Source: Streptomyces sp. NBC_01294 (lineage in GTDB: Bacteria > Actinomycetota > Actinomycetes > Streptomycetales > Streptomycetaceae). Taken from it: a DNA stretch of 64,000 nucleotides. The notes under the pieces are model-generated. The model was not told where the DNA came from. It searched no databases and was given only the letters and a program-made list of their open reading frames with translations. Below, piece after piece: positions 20,221-29,982 of the stretch. Each line of letters begins with the position of its first letter. The stretch's first letter is position 1. The position numbers and the translations under genes were made by a program. Location: NCBI RefSeq assembly GCF_035917235.1, contig NZ_CP108423.1, positions 2,359,001-2,423,000 on the forward strand. Direction: 5' to 3'.

Positions 20221-20394
20221 TCAGACCTCGAGGACCTGGCGCTTGTTGTAGGTGCCGCAGCTCGGGCACGCAATGTGCTGGAGCTTCGGCTCCTGGCAAC
20301 GCTCACACGAAACCAGGGTGGGGACCGCAGCCTTCCACTGCGACCGGCGGTGGCGCGTGTTGCTGCGCGACATCTTCCGCTTCGGAACAGCCAC
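20221..20394 (-). CDS. rpmF: 50S ribosomal protein L32
   Basis: This 57-residue protein starts with GTG and reads [17 protein letters not shown]. It has the zinc-binding pairs CERC and CPSC and ends QVLEV. It is the usual zinc-type L32 of the large subunit. It lies two bases after the DUF177 stop, so the two are almost certainly cotranscribed, the arrangement seen across bacteria. The rnc start follows by 19 bases. Confidence 0.96.
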   Translation of the reverse strand: MAVPKRKMSRSNTRHRRSQWKAAVPTLVSCERCQEPKLQHIACPSCGTYNKRQVLEV

Positions 20395-20396
20395 GG

Positions 20397-21065
20397 CTAC
20401 TTCTCCTGCTTCTCGGCGGCGCTCTGAACTCCGTCAGACGCAGTGCCGCTCATGTTGTCCTTCTCGTCGTCCTGATCGGTCACGACGAGTCCTTGCAATG
20501 CCGCCCATCGAATGTCGACGGCGTCATGGTGGTGGTCCGGGTCGTCGTTCAGGCTGAGCCCGCAATCCGGGCACAGTCCGAGACAGTCCTCCCGGCACAC
20601 CGGCTGCATGGGCAGTGCAAGCACCACCACATCGCGCAGCACGGGTTCGAGGTCGAACAAACCGTCCTCGAGGAAGAGCGTGTCCTCGTCGTCCTCGGCG
20701 TCGTCGGCCGGTTCCGCCTTGGAGCGGCTCCGGTCGTCGGCGTCAGGGTACGAGAACATCTCCTGGAAGTCCGCCTTGAGCTCGCGCTCGACGGACTCCA
20801 GACACCTTACGCACTCCCCCACGGCCGATGCACGGGCGGTGCCTGTGACAAGCACCCCTTCCATGACCGATTCGAGGCGGAGCTTGAGCTTGAGCGGGGT
20901 GCCTTCCGGCACTCCGATGACGCCGGCGATACCGAGGTCCGCCGGTGCCGCGATCTCACGGGACAGCCGCTGCATGGCACCAGGACGCCGCCCCAGCTCG
21001 TGCGTGTCGAACACGAGGGGGTTGTGGTGGTCGAGGCGGGTATTCAGGGCTGTTCCTGCTTTCAC
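20397..21065 (-). CDS. DUF177 (YceD) protein, large-subunit rRNA accumulation factor
   Basis: This protein of about 222 residues belongs to the DUF177/YceD family, which is nearly always encoded before rpmF and is linked to 23S rRNA accumulation. Conserved parts are [13 protein letters not shown] near the N-terminus, GECVRCLE, an acidic block ([17 protein letters not shown]), and a C-terminal Cys cluster [13 protein letters not shown]. The start is uncertain: GTG at 21065 is used here, ATG at 21107 would add 14 residues, and neither has a clear ribosome-binding site. Confidence 0.85.
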   Translation of the reverse strand: MKAGTALNTRLDHHNPLVFDTHELGRRPGAMQRLSREIAAPADLGIAGVIGVPEGTPLKLKLRLESVMEGVLVTGTARASAVGECVRCLESVERELKADFQEMFSYPDADDRSRSKAEPADDAEDDEDTLFLEDGLFDLEPVLRDVVVLALPMQPVCREDCLGLCPDCGLSLNDDPDHHHDAVDIRWAALQGLVVTDQDDEKDNMSGTASDGVQSAAEKQEK

Positions 21066-21176
21066 AGATCGCTGAAGATCAAAAATTCCGCCGCTCAAGG
21101 GCAGCATGGATCGCGGTGCATACGCGCGACCGAAGAGCCAGGATACCCGGAGCGGCGCCCAGCACCCAATCCGGCC

Positions 21177-22229
21177 CTAGCGCCCCTGTTCGTACTGCCG
21201 CAGCTGGTCCAGGTTGATCATGCTCGTGTCGAAGAAGCTGGTCTCGTCGAGCGAGGGCTGCTGGGCCTGCGGCTGCTGCGGCTGCGGCTGCTGCTGCGGC
21301 TGCTGGTACGCGGCGTAGGGGTCGGGCTGCTGCTGGTAGGCGCCGTAGGGGTCCGGCTGCTGCTGGTAGCCGCCGTACGGGTCCTGGTAGGCGTAGGCGT
21401 CCTGCTGCTGGGCGGCGGGCTGCTGGTAGGCGTACGTGTCGTACACCGGCTCCGGCTGCGCCGGGATCGGCGCCTGCGCGTGCACGAGCTCCGGTTCCGC
21501 CAGGCCCGCCAGGAAGTCCGCGTCGCTCGCCGACCGGGAGGACTGCCCGCCGGCGGCGTCCTGCGCGGCCATGTGCACGCCCAGGTCGTCCGAGGGGACG
21601 CGGCCCAGCAGCTTCTGGCGGCCGCGGCCCACGGCCTCCAGGGTCTTGGACAGGACCGCCTCGAAGGTCGCCAGCTTGGTGTCCACGTACGCGTCGGCCT
21701 GCTGCCGCTGCGTCTCGGGGTCGTGGCTGCGCTCGGGCGCCTCGTCGTAGTCGGGGTCCTGGTAGCCGTGCTCGTCCAGGCCCGGGCCGCGGCCCAGCAG
21801 CTTCTCCCGGCCCCGGTCCACCGAACCGATGGTCTTGGTCAGCACGACCTCGAAGTTCGCGAGCTTGCTGTCGACGTAGTCGTCGGCCTCGGCCCGGATC
21901 TCCTCGGCCTCCCGGCGGGCCTCGTCCAGGATCCGGTCCGCCTCGGCCTGGGAGCGCCGCGCGATCTCGGTGTCGGAGATCAGCGAGCCGCGCTGGTTGT
22001 GGGCGGCGTCGATGATCCGCTCCGCCTCGCGGCGGGCGTCCTCGACCATCTGCTCGCGGCCGCCGATCAGCTCCTGAGCCTGCGCGAGCGAGCCGGGGAG
22101 TGCCTGGCGCACCTCTTCGAGCTGGGCGAGCAGCTCGGCGCGGTTGATCACGCAGGAGGCCGACATGGGCATGGACCGGGCGCCGCCGACGGCCGCGACG
22201 ATCTCGTCGAGCTTCTTCTGCACGTCCAT
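21177..22229 (-). CDS. DivIVA/ATP-synthase-B-like coiled-coil protein with internal duplication
   Basis: This 350-residue cytoplasmic protein has a helical, Arg/Glu/Ala-rich N-terminal half (about residues 25-120). Two copies of a 33-residue unit follow: YVDSKLANFEVVLTKTI with DRGREKLLGR, and YVDTKLATFEAVLSKTL with GRGRQKLLGR. The C-terminal third is disordered and Tyr/Gln/Pro-rich, with tandem units like YQQQPDPYG. Its final segment, SFFDTSMINLDQLRQYEQGR, looks structured and conserved. Streptomyces annotations call related proteins cell division initiation or DivIVA-domain proteins, but no direct role is proven here. ATG at 22227-22229. Confidence 0.75.
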   Translation of the reverse strand: MDVQKKLDEIVAAVGGARSMPMSASCVINRAELLAQLEEVRQALPGSLAQAQELIGGREQMVEDARREAERIIDAAHNQRGSLISDTEIARRSQAEADRILDEARREAEEIRAEADDYVDSKLANFEVVLTKTIGSVDRGREKLLGRGPGLDEHGYQDPDYDEAPERSHDPETQRQQADAYVDTKLATFEAVLSKTLEAVGRGRQKLLGRVPSDDLGVHMAAQDAAGGQSSRSASDADFLAGLAEPELVHAQAPIPAQPEPVYDTYAYQQPAAQQQDAYAYQDPYGGYQQQPDPYGAYQQQPDPYAAYQQPQQQPQPQQPQAQQPSLDETSFFDTSMINLDQLRQYEQGR

Positions 22230-22332
22230 GGGGGCTCGCACTCTCTCGGCCTCAGGCGGTTCCTGAGACGGACGGGACGACTGTAAGGCCACCGGGCGGG
22301 CCCCCGACACTGACTGACGGCCCGTCAGTCGG

Positions 22333-22812
22333 TCAGCGGTTGCGCAGCCGCTCCATGAGCGCCGTGTGCACGTGCGCCGGCAGCAGGTGGGCGACGTCGC
22401 CGCCCCAGGCCGCGACCTCCTTGACCAGCGAGGAGGACAGGAAGCTGTAGGTGGGGATGGTCGGGACGAACAGCGTCTCGACGCCCGACAGGCCCATGTT
22501 CATCTGGGCCATCTGGAGCTCGTAGTCGAAGTCGCTGACCGCGCGCAGCCCCTTGACGATGGCCGGGATGTCGCGCTGCTTGCAGAAGTCGACGAGCAGG
22601 CCGTGGAAGGACTCCACCTCGACGTTGCCGTAGTCGGCCGTCGCCTCGCGGATCAGCTCGATCCGCTCCTCGACGGTGAACAGGCTCTGCTTCGACTTGT
22701 TGATCATCACGGCGACGTGCACGACGTCGTAGAGCCTGGAGGCGCGTCCGATGACGTCGAGGTGTCCGTTGTGGATGGGATCGAAGGACCCCGGACAGAC
22801 GGCGCGGCGCAA
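22333..22812 (-). CDS. coaD: Phosphopantetheine adenylyltransferase
   Basis: This 159-residue enzyme makes dephospho-CoA from 4'-phosphopantetheine and ATP. PGSFDPIHNGHLD carries the nucleotidyltransferase HxGH motif, and SFLSSSLVKEVA is the second nucleotide-binding motif. I start it at TTG 22810-22812 (MRRAVCPGS), which has GAGGGAG six bases upstream and gives the standard family length; the ATG at 22830 would overlap rsmD. It follows rsmD directly, a common bacterial pair. Confidence 0.94.
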   Translation of the reverse strand: MRRAVCPGSFDPIHNGHLDVIGRASRLYDVVHVAVMINKSKQSLFTVEERIELIREATADYGNVEVESFHGLLVDFCKQRDIPAIVKGLRAVSDFDYELQMAQMNMGLSGVETLFVPTIPTYSFLSSSLVKEVAAWGGDVAHLLPAHVHTALMERLRNR

Positions 22813-22826
22813 CTGAACTCCCTCGT

Positions 22827-23405
22827 TCATGAGTCTTCGCTGATGGAGGCGGCGCGGCCGTACCACAGGGTGCCCTCGCCGTACTTGCGCGACCGGAGCG
22901 GCTCGAAGCCGTCGGGCCACGGGAAGGCGCCGCTCCTGGTGCTGCGCTCCACGGTGACGAGCGCATCGTCCGTGAGCCAGCCATTGGAACGGAGTGTGAG
23001 GAGGATCTCCCGGAGGTCGCCGCTGTCCACGGCGTACGGCGGATCCAGGAAGACGATGTCGTACGGGTCCCCGCCGGCCCGGGCCGCCACGATCTGCTCG
23101 GCCTTGCCCGCGCGGAACTCGGCGCCGGGCAGGCCCAGCGTGCCGATGTTCTCCCGGATCGCCTTGGCGGCCTTGGCGTCGGCCTCGACGAGCAGGGTGT
23201 GGGCCGCGCCGCGGGAGAGGGCCTCCAGGCCGACGGCGCCGGAGCCGCCGTACAGGTCGAGCACCCGGGACCCCTCGACGCCGTGCAGCGACTCCCAGGT
23301 GGAGAAGAGGCCTTCGCGCATCCGGTCCGAGGTCGGCCGGGTGCCGGTGCCGGGGGGCACGGCCAGCCGTCGCCCGCCGGCGCTGCCGGCGATCACGCGG
23401 GTCAT
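22827..23405 (-). CDS. rsmD: 16S rRNA (guanine966-N2)-methyltransferase RsmD
   Basis: This 192-residue SAM-dependent methyltransferase modifies G966 of 16S rRNA. It begins MTRVIAGSAGGRRLAVPPG, has the SAM-binding LDLYGGSGAVGLEALSRGA, and the catalytic motif FLDPPY. The ATG at 23403-23405 has AAGGA upstream. It lies 73 bases downstream of recG and 15 bases before coaD on the same strand. Confidence 0.95.
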   Translation of the reverse strand: MTRVIAGSAGGRRLAVPPGTGTRPTSDRMREGLFSTWESLHGVEGSRVLDLYGGSGAVGLEALSRGAAHTLLVEADAKAAKAIRENIGTLGLPGAEFRAGKAEQIVAARAGGDPYDIVFLDPPYAVDSGDLREILLTLRSNGWLTDDALVTVERSTRSGAFPWPDGFEPLRSRKYGEGTLWYGRAASISEDS

Positions 23406-23478
23406 CTGGGGTCCTTCGCTACGACGGTAGGGGGCGTCGCGGAACGACCGCGGCACCCCCCACGATAGGTCGTGCCGC

Positions 23479-25680
23479 TCAGCCCTTCTCCAGGTACTGC
23501 TCGCGCTCGGTGTCGAGCAGGGCGTCGAGCGCGGTCCGCAGGCCCGGCAGCCCTTCGAGCGCGGGGTCCTCGGCCACGACGCGGGTGGCCTCCTCCCGGG
23601 CCTGGGCGATGACCTCCTCGTCCTCGATGACGGCGAGCATCCGCAGCGAGGACCGCACTCCGGACTGGGCCTGGCCCAGCACATCGCCCTCGCGGCGCTG
23701 CTCCAGGTCGATGCGGGAGAGCTCGAAGCCGTCGAGGGTGGCGGCGACGGCGGCCAGCCGGGCCCGGGCGGGGCTCGCCTCGTGCATCTCGCTGACCAGC
23801 AGGCACAGGCCGGGCGCGGAGCCGCGGCCGACACGGCCACGCAGCTGGTGGAGCTGGGAGACGCCGAACCGGTCCGCGTCCATGATCACCATGACGGTGG
23901 AGTTGGGGACGTTCACCCCGACCTCGATGACGGTGGTGGCGACCAGCACCTTGACCTCGCCCGCGGTGAAGCGCCGCATGACGTCGTCCTTGTCGGCCGG
24001 GTCCATCCGGCCGTGCAGCACCTCGACGCTCAGCCCGGCCAGCGGACCGCGCGTGAGCTGCTCGGCGATCTCCAGCACGGCCAGCGGAGGCCGCCTGTCC
24101 CCGTCCTCCTCGGCCGCCTTCTTCTTCTTGGGCTCTTCCTCGCCGTCGCCGATGCGCGGGCACACCACGTACGCCTGGTGACCGTTCTCCACCTCCTCGC
24201 GGACCCGCTCCCAGGCACGCACGAGGAAGTGCGGCTTGTCCTGGGCGGGCACCACGTGGGTGGCGATCGGCGAGCGCCCGGCGGGCAGCTGGTCGAGGAC
24301 GGAGGTCTCCAGGTCGCCGAAGACGGTCATGGCGACGGTGCGCGGAATCGGGGTCGCGGTCATCACGAGCAGGTGCGGGGGCTGCTTCCCCTTGGAGCGG
24401 AGCGCGTCGCGCTGCTCCACGCCGAAGCGGTGCTGCTCGTCCACGACGACCAGGCCGAGGTCGTGGAACTGCACCTTGTCCTCGATCAGCGCGTGCGTGC
24501 CGATCACGATCCCGGCCTCGCCGGTGACCAGGTCGAGCAGGGCCTGCCGGCGTGCGGGCATCCCCATCGACCCGGTGAGGAGCACCACCTTGGTGCCCTG
24601 GTCGGAGCCGCCGAGCATGCCTCCCTCGGCCAGTTCGCCCATCATCTCGACGATGGAGCGGTGGTGCTGCTGCGCGAGCACTTCGGTGGGCGCGAGCATC
24701 GCCGCCTGCCCGCCGGAGTCCACGGCGGCGAGCATGGCCCGCAGCGCCACCAGCGTCTTTCCGCTTCCGACCTCGCCCTGGAGGAGGCGGTGCATGGGGT
24801 GGCTGGTGGCCAGGTCGTCGAAGATCTCCTTCGACACGTTCCGCTGGCCGTCGGTGAGGGTGAAGGGGAGCTTGGCGTCGAAGGAGTCGAGCAGGCCGCC
24901 GGGGACGGGGCGGCGCGGGACGGCCGGGAGCTGGGCGTCGGCATGGCGGCGGCGGGCCAGGGCGACCTGGAGGACGAAGGCCTCGTCCCACTTCAGGCGT
25001 TGGCGGGCGTCCTCGATGTCGGCCTTGGTGACCGGCCGGTGGACCTTCAGCAGGGCGTCGGTGAGCGGGACCAGCCCGCGGCCCTCGCGCAGGGCGGCGG
25101 GCAGCGGGTCCACGACCTCCTGGGCCCTGGGCAGTACCGCGTCCACGCACTTGGCGATCTTCCAGGACTCCAGCTTGGCGCAGGCCGGGTAGATCGGGAT
25201 GAGCTGGCTCGCGAAGGCGGCGGCCGCGTCCCGGTCGGAGGCGTCCGCGCCGAGCGGCTCGTAGGCGGGGTGGGCGAGCTGGAGCTTGTTGTTGAACTTC
25301 GAGACCTTGCCCGCGAACATCGCGCGGCTGCCGGGCAGCAGGTCCTTGTGCGGCTTGTGGACGCCTGCGCCGAAGAAGACCAGCTGGAGCCGGCCGCTGC
25401 CGTCGGTGATGGTGACTTCGAGGCGCTTTCCGCCGCCCCGGCTGCCCTGGTAGGTCAGCAGCCGGGCGTCGGCGACCTGTGCGACGACGGTCACGTGCTC
25501 GTCGATCTGGTCGGCGAGTTCGGCCAGGGAGGTCAGCTCGCCGCGCTCGGCGTACCGCCGCGGGTAGTGGTGGAGCAGGTCCAGGGCCGTGTGCAGGCCG
25601 AGCTGCTCGGCCAGCACCTTGGCGGTGGCGGGACCGAGCGTCTTCTTGAGGTCTTCGTCGAGCGCGGGCACGTGTTCCAT
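23479..25680 (-). CDS. recG: ATP-dependent DNA helicase RecG
   Basis: This 733-residue branch-migration helicase remodels stalled forks and Holliday junctions. An N-terminal wedge/OB domain (about residues 60-160) precedes the helicase core. Visible motifs are GEVGSGKT (Walker A), DEQHRFGVEQ (motif II), MTATPIPRT (motif III), TTVIEVGVNVPN and QLRGRVGRG (motif VI). A Lys/Glu-rich insertion (EEEPKKKKAAEEDGD) lies in the second RecA lobe. The ATG at 25678-25680 begins MEHVPALDEDLKK. It is 26 bases downstream of the DAK-domain gene. Confidence 0.95.
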   Translation of the reverse strand: MEHVPALDEDLKKTLGPATAKVLAEQLGLHTALDLLHHYPRRYAERGELTSLAELADQIDEHVTVVAQVADARLLTYQGSRGGGKRLEVTITDGSGRLQLVFFGAGVHKPHKDLLPGSRAMFAGKVSKFNNKLQLAHPAYEPLGADASDRDAAAAFASQLIPIYPACAKLESWKIAKCVDAVLPRAQEVVDPLPAALREGRGLVPLTDALLKVHRPVTKADIEDARQRLKWDEAFVLQVALARRRHADAQLPAVPRRPVPGGLLDSFDAKLPFTLTDGQRNVSKEIFDDLATSHPMHRLLQGEVGSGKTLVALRAMLAAVDSGGQAAMLAPTEVLAQQHHRSIVEMMGELAEGGMLGGSDQGTKVVLLTGSMGMPARRQALLDLVTGEAGIVIGTHALIEDKVQFHDLGLVVVDEQHRFGVEQRDALRSKGKQPPHLLVMTATPIPRTVAMTVFGDLETSVLDQLPAGRSPIATHVVPAQDKPHFLVRAWERVREEVENGHQAYVVCPRIGDGEEEPKKKKAAEEDGDRRPPLAVLEIAEQLTRGPLAGLSVEVLHGRMDPADKDDVMRRFTAGEVKVLVATTVIEVGVNVPNSTVMVIMDADRFGVSQLHQLRGRVGRGSAPGLCLLVSEMHEASPARARLAAVAATLDGFELSRIDLEQRREGDVLGQAQSGVRSSLRMLAVIEDEEVIAQAREEATRVVAEDPALEGLPGLRTALDALLDTEREQYLEKG

Positions 25681-25706
25681 TGCACACCATGGCGCTGACA
25701 AGCCCG

Positions 25707-27419
25707 CTATTCCACCCCGATGAGGAGCGGCGCCGAGTACCGGCCGCCCCGGTAGGTGACGGTGTCCACGGCCAGGTGGCCGTGCTGTACGTACGCCTCC
25801 AGGTGCTCGGCGACGGAGTCCGGCACGTCCGGTCCCAGGACCAGGGTGACGAGTTCGCCGCCCGAGCCCAGCATCCGCTCCAGGACGGCCTCGGCGGTCT
25901 CGGTCAGGCCCGAGCCGATCACGGCGACGTCGCCGTCGATGAGGCCGAGCACGTCGCCGGCCTGGCAGATGCCGGCCGAGGTGAAGGACTGCCGCTCGGC
26001 GAAGGCAAGTTCCCCGTACCGGGTGGCGCCGGCCGCCGCGGTCATGGCGACCACGTCCTCGTCGAAGGTGCCGTCCGGGTCGTGCACGGCGAGGGCGGCC
26101 AGGCCCTGGACCACGGAGCGGGTGGGGATCACCGCCACCCGTACGCCGTCGGCGCGGGCCTGTTCGGCGGCCGCGGCCGCGGCCGCGCGCAGTTCGGCGC
26201 CGCCCGGCAGGAGCACCACCTCGCGGGCGTGCGCGCGGCGGACGGCGTCGATCAGTTCGGCGACGGCCGGGACCTCGCCGGGGCGCACGAGCACGGTGGT
26301 CGCTCCCGCCTCCCCGCACAGCCCGGCCAGTCCTTCGCCGGGGACCAGGGCGACGACGGCCCGCTGGGCGCGTTCGCCCCGCGCCCGGCGCCGTTCGTCC
26401 CCGAAGTGCGTGATCCGTATCCGGTAGGGCCGCCCGGCGACGACCCCCGCCTCCACGGCCGCGCCCGGGTCGTCGACGTGGACGTGGACGTTCCACAGTC
26501 CGTCGCCGCCGACCACGACCAGCGAGTCGCCGAGCCCGTCGAGCCGTTCGCGCAGCTCCCCGACCGCCGCCTCGGAGGCCTCCAGGAGATAGATCACCTC
26601 GTACGCTGGCCCGTCCTCCTGCTGCGCGCAGGGGTCCGGCGACTGCGGCACGGGCACCGCCCGGCCGCGGACGGGTTCGAACGCCGGCTCCTCGCCGGAC
26701 AGCGCCTGCCACAGGGCCCCGAGTACGGCGACCAGCCCGCAGCCCCCGGCGTCGACCACCCCGGCCCGGCCCAGTGCGGCGAGCTGTCCGGGGGTCTCGG
26801 CCAGGGCGGCGCGGGCCCCGTCGTAGGCGGCGCGGGCCACCTCGGCCGCGGTGCCGGCGGCGGCGCCGGCCGCCTCGGCCGCCCGCGCCGCGGCGCCGGC
26901 GACGGTGAGCATGGTGCCCTCCACCGGGTGCGCGACGGCCGCGTACGCCTCCTCCGCGGCCCGGGTCAGCGCCCGGGCGAGCAGCCGGCCGGGCCCCGGC
27001 TCCCCGGCCCCCTGCTCCGCGGACCCTCGTTCCCCGGTCCCCTGCTCACCGGTCTGCGGCTTCCCGGGCTCGCCCCCGAGTACGTCGGCCACTCCGCGCA
27101 GCAGCTGCGCCAGGATCGTCCCGGAGTTGCCCCGGGCCCCGACGAGCGCTCCGTGCGCCCAGGCCCGTACGGCCCCGGACAGGGAGGTCGGCGCTGTGCC
27201 GTCGATCACCTTCGCGAAGGCCTCGGCCAGCGCGCGGTCGGCCGATTCGGCGGTGAGGTAGAGGTTCGTGCCGGTGTCCGCGTCGGCGACCGGATAGACG
27301 TTGATCGCGTCGATGTCCTCGCGGGCCCGGCCCAGTGCGGCCAGGGCCAGCGAGCTCCAGGTGCGCACCGCTTCGGCGTCGAGCTCGTCAGGGGGCTGCG
27401 GCTGCGGCTCGTGCGGCAC
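25707..27419 (-). CDS. DAK2/DegV-like FakA-type kinase domain protein
   Basis: This 570-residue protein resembles FakA, the ATP-binding subunit of fatty-acid kinase. The N-terminal DhaL (Dak2) domain shows NVYPVADADTGTNLYLT, where Asp residues bind Mg-ATP, and GARGNSGTILAQLLRG. A Gly/Glu-rich linker of about 30 residues follows, then the FakA middle and C-terminal domains. A FakB partner is not seen in the window. The GTG at 27417-27419 (MPHEPQPQ) has GAGGAGGAA upstream and is preferred to the GTG 11 codons earlier. It is upstream of recG, as in many Gram-positive bacteria. Confidence 0.88.
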   Translation of the reverse strand: MPHEPQPQPPDELDAEAVRTWSSLALAALGRAREDIDAINVYPVADADTGTNLYLTAESADRALAEAFAKVIDGTAPTSLSGAVRAWAHGALVGARGNSGTILAQLLRGVADVLGGEPGKPQTGEQGTGERGSAEQGAGEPGPGRLLARALTRAAEEAYAAVAHPVEGTMLTVAGAAARAAEAAGAAAGTAAEVARAAYDGARAALAETPGQLAALGRAGVVDAGGCGLVAVLGALWQALSGEEPAFEPVRGRAVPVPQSPDPCAQQEDGPAYEVIYLLEASEAAVGELRERLDGLGDSLVVVGGDGLWNVHVHVDDPGAAVEAGVVAGRPYRIRITHFGDERRRARGERAQRAVVALVPGEGLAGLCGEAGATTVLVRPGEVPAVAELIDAVRRAHAREVVLLPGGAELRAAAAAAAEQARADGVRVAVIPTRSVVQGLAALAVHDPDGTFDEDVVAMTAAAGATRYGELAFAERQSFTSAGICQAGDVLGLIDGDVAVIGSGLTETAEAVLERMLGSGGELVTLVLGPDVPDSVAEHLEAYVQHGHLAVDTVTYRGGRYSAPLLIGVE

Positions 27420-27520
27420 CGGGTGTTCCTCCTCGTGCGGGCCAGGGTTCACCGCAGGGTAACGAAGGACTGCCCCGGCGTCCGGACCACGGGACGGGGG
27501 CAGCGGCGGTCATGGTAGTT

Positions 27521-27549
27521 TTCTTGGACCGACGCAGTCGTTGTATGCT
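27521..27549 (+). promoter_or_regulatory. Candidate promoter of rpmB
   Basis: TTCTTG at 27521-27526 and TATGCT at 27544-27549 are separated by 17 bases, in one of the few AT-leaning stretches upstream of rpmB. The start codon is about 110 bases downstream, leaving a leader. This is a pattern match only. Confidence 0.35.
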
Positions 27550-27661
27550 GCTCCGGTTGCCCGATGAGAGTCGGGCCATTCCCCCGGCAAACCACTTCAG
27601 ACTCTCTGATTCCGGTGCGCCGGATTCACTGTAATTGCATCTGAAGTCTTTGGAGTGACCT

Positions 27662-27847
27662 GTGGCTGCCAACTGCGACGTTTGCGCCAAGGGGCCGAGC
27701 TTCGGCAACAGCATTTCCCACTCGCACCGCCGCACCTCGCGTCGCTGGAACCCGAACATCCAGCGTGTCCGTGCCGTGGTCAATGGGACGCCGAAGCGCC
27801 TCAACGCCTGCACCTCGTGCATCAAGGCCGGCAAGGTCTCGCGCTGA
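27662..27847 (+). CDS. rpmB: 50S ribosomal protein L28
   Basis: This 61-residue L28 begins with GTG and [16 protein letters not shown] and contains [18 protein letters not shown]. Two Cys pairs (CDVC and CTSC) make it the zinc-binding paralogue type. GGAG lies six bases before the start. It stands alone on the plus strand between the DAK gene and thiD, with its own terminator. Confidence 0.96.
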   Translation: MAANCDVCAKGPSFGNSISHSHRRTSRRWNPNIQRVRAVVNGTPKRLNACTSCIKAGKVSR

Positions 27848-27888
27848 CGCCTCACGTCGTAGCGCAGCCCTTCTCGGTTGCCAAAAAG

Positions 27889-27919
27889 AAGGCCGGTTCA
27901 CCTCTGGTGAGCCGGCCTT
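27889..27919. terminator. Bidirectional terminator between rpmB and thiD
   Basis: A 14-base stem with one G-T pair (27889-27902 against 27906-27919, TCT loop) is followed by T on the plus strand and by a T-rich run (complement of AAAAAG) on the minus strand. It serves two convergent genes. Confidence 0.82.
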
Positions 27920-27947
27920 TTGCCTTGTCCGGGACAGCGGACCGGGT

Positions 27948-28757
27948 TCAGCGCCACCGCCAGGCGTGATCCACCGGGCCGATGCCCCCGCCGAGCGCGA
28001 AGCCGGCGGCGATGGCGCCCGTGACGTACTCCTTGGCGGCAGTGACGGCCTCCGGGACGGCCAGCCCCTTGGCCAGGCCCGCCGCGACCGCGCTGGCCAG
28101 GGTGCAGCCCGTGCCGTGGGTGTGCCGGTTGTCGTGGCGGGGGGCGCGCAGCCACCGCTCCTCGGTGCCGTCGGTGAGCAGGTCCACCGCCTCGTCGCCG
28201 TGCGCCGCGAGGTGTCCGCCCTTGATCAGCGCCCACCGGGGCCCGAGGCCGAGGATCGCGTCGGCGGCCCGCCGCATGTCGTCCTCGGTCTCCACCCGTA
28301 CCCCCGTGAGCTGGGCCACTTCGTCCAGGTTGGGGGTCGCCACGGTGGCCCGCGGCAGGAGCTCCTTGCGTACGGCGTCCAGCGCGGAGGCGGCGAGCAG
28401 CGCGTCCCCGTGCTTGGAGACCCCGACGGGGTCCACGACGGCCGGGGCCGGGGTGGCCGCCAGCAGCGTGGCCACCGTCTCCACCAGGACGGCGGAGGAG
28501 AGCATCCCGGTCTTCACGGCCCGGACGCCGATGTCGTCCACGACGGCCCGGTACTGGGCCGTGACGGCCTCGGCGGGCAGCTCCCAGACTCCCCGTACCC
28601 CGAGGGAGTTCTGGGCGGTCACGGCGGTCACCACGCTCATGCCGTGCACGCCGAGCGCCAGCATGGTCTTGAGGTCGGCCTGGATGCCCGCGCCGCCGCC
28701 GGAGTCGGATCCGGCGACGGTCAGGCACAGGGGCGGGGCGACGTTCGCGCCGCTCAC
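27948..28757 (-). CDS. thiD: Hydroxymethylpyrimidine/phosphomethylpyrimidine kinase
   Basis: This 269-residue ribokinase-family enzyme phosphorylates HMP and HMP-phosphate in thiamine synthesis. [17 protein letters not shown] is the substrate-binding start, VKTGML follows, and [15 protein letters not shown] is the anion-hole/catalytic motif. The GTG at 28755-28757 overlaps the thiL stop (GTGA), with AGGAGG upstream. thiL and thiD are thus coupled, supplying two steps of the same pathway. No TPP riboswitch is seen upstream of thiL. Confidence 0.95.
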   Translation of the reverse strand: MSGANVAPPLCLTVAGSDSGGGAGIQADLKTMLALGVHGMSVVTAVTAQNSLGVRGVWELPAEAVTAQYRAVVDDIGVRAVKTGMLSSAVLVETVATLLAATPAPAVVDPVGVSKHGDALLAASALDAVRKELLPRATVATPNLDEVAQLTGVRVETEDDMRRAADAILGLGPRWALIKGGHLAAHGDEAVDLLTDGTEERWLRAPRHDNRHTHGTGCTLASAVAAGLAKGLAVPEAVTAAKEYVTGAIAAGFALGGGIGPVDHAWRWR

Positions 28758-29737
28758 GGCGAGCCCTCCTGGGCGGCCGGGTCGGCCCCGAAGTGGTCCC
28801 AGCCGCCGGTGCTGGTCCAGGGCGCGCCGTCCACGGTCACCTGGGGCAGCGCGGAGCGGTTCAGCACCTCGCCGATCACCTTCCAGCGGGCGGGGAGCTT
28901 CACGTCGGGCGGGAAGGTCGCCACGATCGCGTGGTCCTCTCCCCCGGTGAGCACCCACTGCAGCGGGTCCACGCCGACGGCCTGCCCGATGTCGTGCATC
29001 TGGGTCGGGATGTCGACGGCCGCCGAGCGCAGGTCGATCCGTACCTTGCTGGCCTCGGCGATGTGCCCGAGGTCGGCGATCAGGCCGTCGCTGACGTCGG
29101 TCATGGCGGTCGCGCCGAGTCCGGCGGCCGCGGGGCCCGCGTGGTACGGCGGCTCGGGACGCCGGTGGGCCTCCACGAAGGCCCGCGGGGAGCGGAAGCC
29201 GCGCGAGAGGACGGCGAAGCCGGCGGCGGACCAGCCCAGCCAGCCCGTGACCGCGACGACGTCGCCGGGCTGGGCGCCGGAGCGCAGGACGGGCTCGTGG
29301 TTGCGCAGGTCGCCGAGGGCGGTGATGGCGACGGTGATGACGTCGCCGCGCACCACGTCCCCGCCGACCACGGCCGCGCCGGCGACCTGGCATTCGTCGC
29401 GGATGCCGTCCATCAGCTCCGTGGGCCAGGTGACCGGGAGTTCGGCGGGGACGACGAGGCCGAGCAGCAGCGCGGTGGGCACGGCGCCCATGGCGGCGAT
29501 GTCGGCGAGGTTCTGCGCGGCGGCCTTGCGGCCGACGTCGTAGGCCGTGGACCAGTCGCGCCGGAAGTGCCGGCCCTCCAGCAGGATGTCGGTGCTCGCC
29601 ACGACCCTCCGGTCGGGCGCCGACACCACCGCGGCGTCGTCGCCCGGTCCGAGCCGGACCGCCGGGGTGGTGGTGAGCCGTGAGGTGAGCTCCCTGATCA
29701 GCCCGAACTCCCCCAGCTCGCCCACAGTGCCCTTCAT
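28754..29737 (-). CDS. thiL: Thiamine-monophosphate kinase
   Basis: This 327-residue enzyme of the PurM/ThiL fold converts thiamine phosphate to thiamine pyrophosphate. Near the N-terminus it has [10 protein letters not shown], then [11 protein letters not shown] and [15 protein letters not shown], which bind Mg-ATP and substrate. The ATG at 29735-29737 has GAAGGGG upstream. It is coupled to thiD downstream and divergent from the Lrp-like gene. Confidence 0.95.
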   Translation of the reverse strand: MKGTVGELGEFGLIRELTSRLTTTPAVRLGPGDDAAVVSAPDRRVVASTDILLEGRHFRRDWSTAYDVGRKAAAQNLADIAAMGAVPTALLLGLVVPAELPVTWPTELMDGIRDECQVAGAAVVGGDVVRGDVITVAITALGDLRNHEPVLRSGAQPGDVVAVTGWLGWSAAGFAVLSRGFRSPRAFVEAHRRPEPPYHAGPAAAGLGATAMTDVSDGLIADLGHIAEASKVRIDLRSAAVDIPTQMHDIGQAVGVDPLQWVLTGGEDHAIVATFPPDVKLPARWKVIGEVLNRSALPQVTVDGAPWTSTGGWDHFGADPAAQEGSP

Positions 29738-29982
29738 CGCTGTGCCCCTTCTTGCCCAGTCCGCTTGCGGTCGCGAGCCGTCACAGCTCTGGGTACCGTC
29801 AACAGATACGTCAACTTCTGCTCCCCGTACGCCCCGCTGTGCGTGGCGCCGGGCCCGTAGGTCTCCCCGCGGCGCACGGCGACGCGGTACCGTGGCGTCC
29901 CTTCTTCCCCCGGCCCTGTCCATCGTGTGGGGTCCACCCGAAGATTAGGGGAAATGATCCTCGTGGCCGCCCTGGAGGTTCC

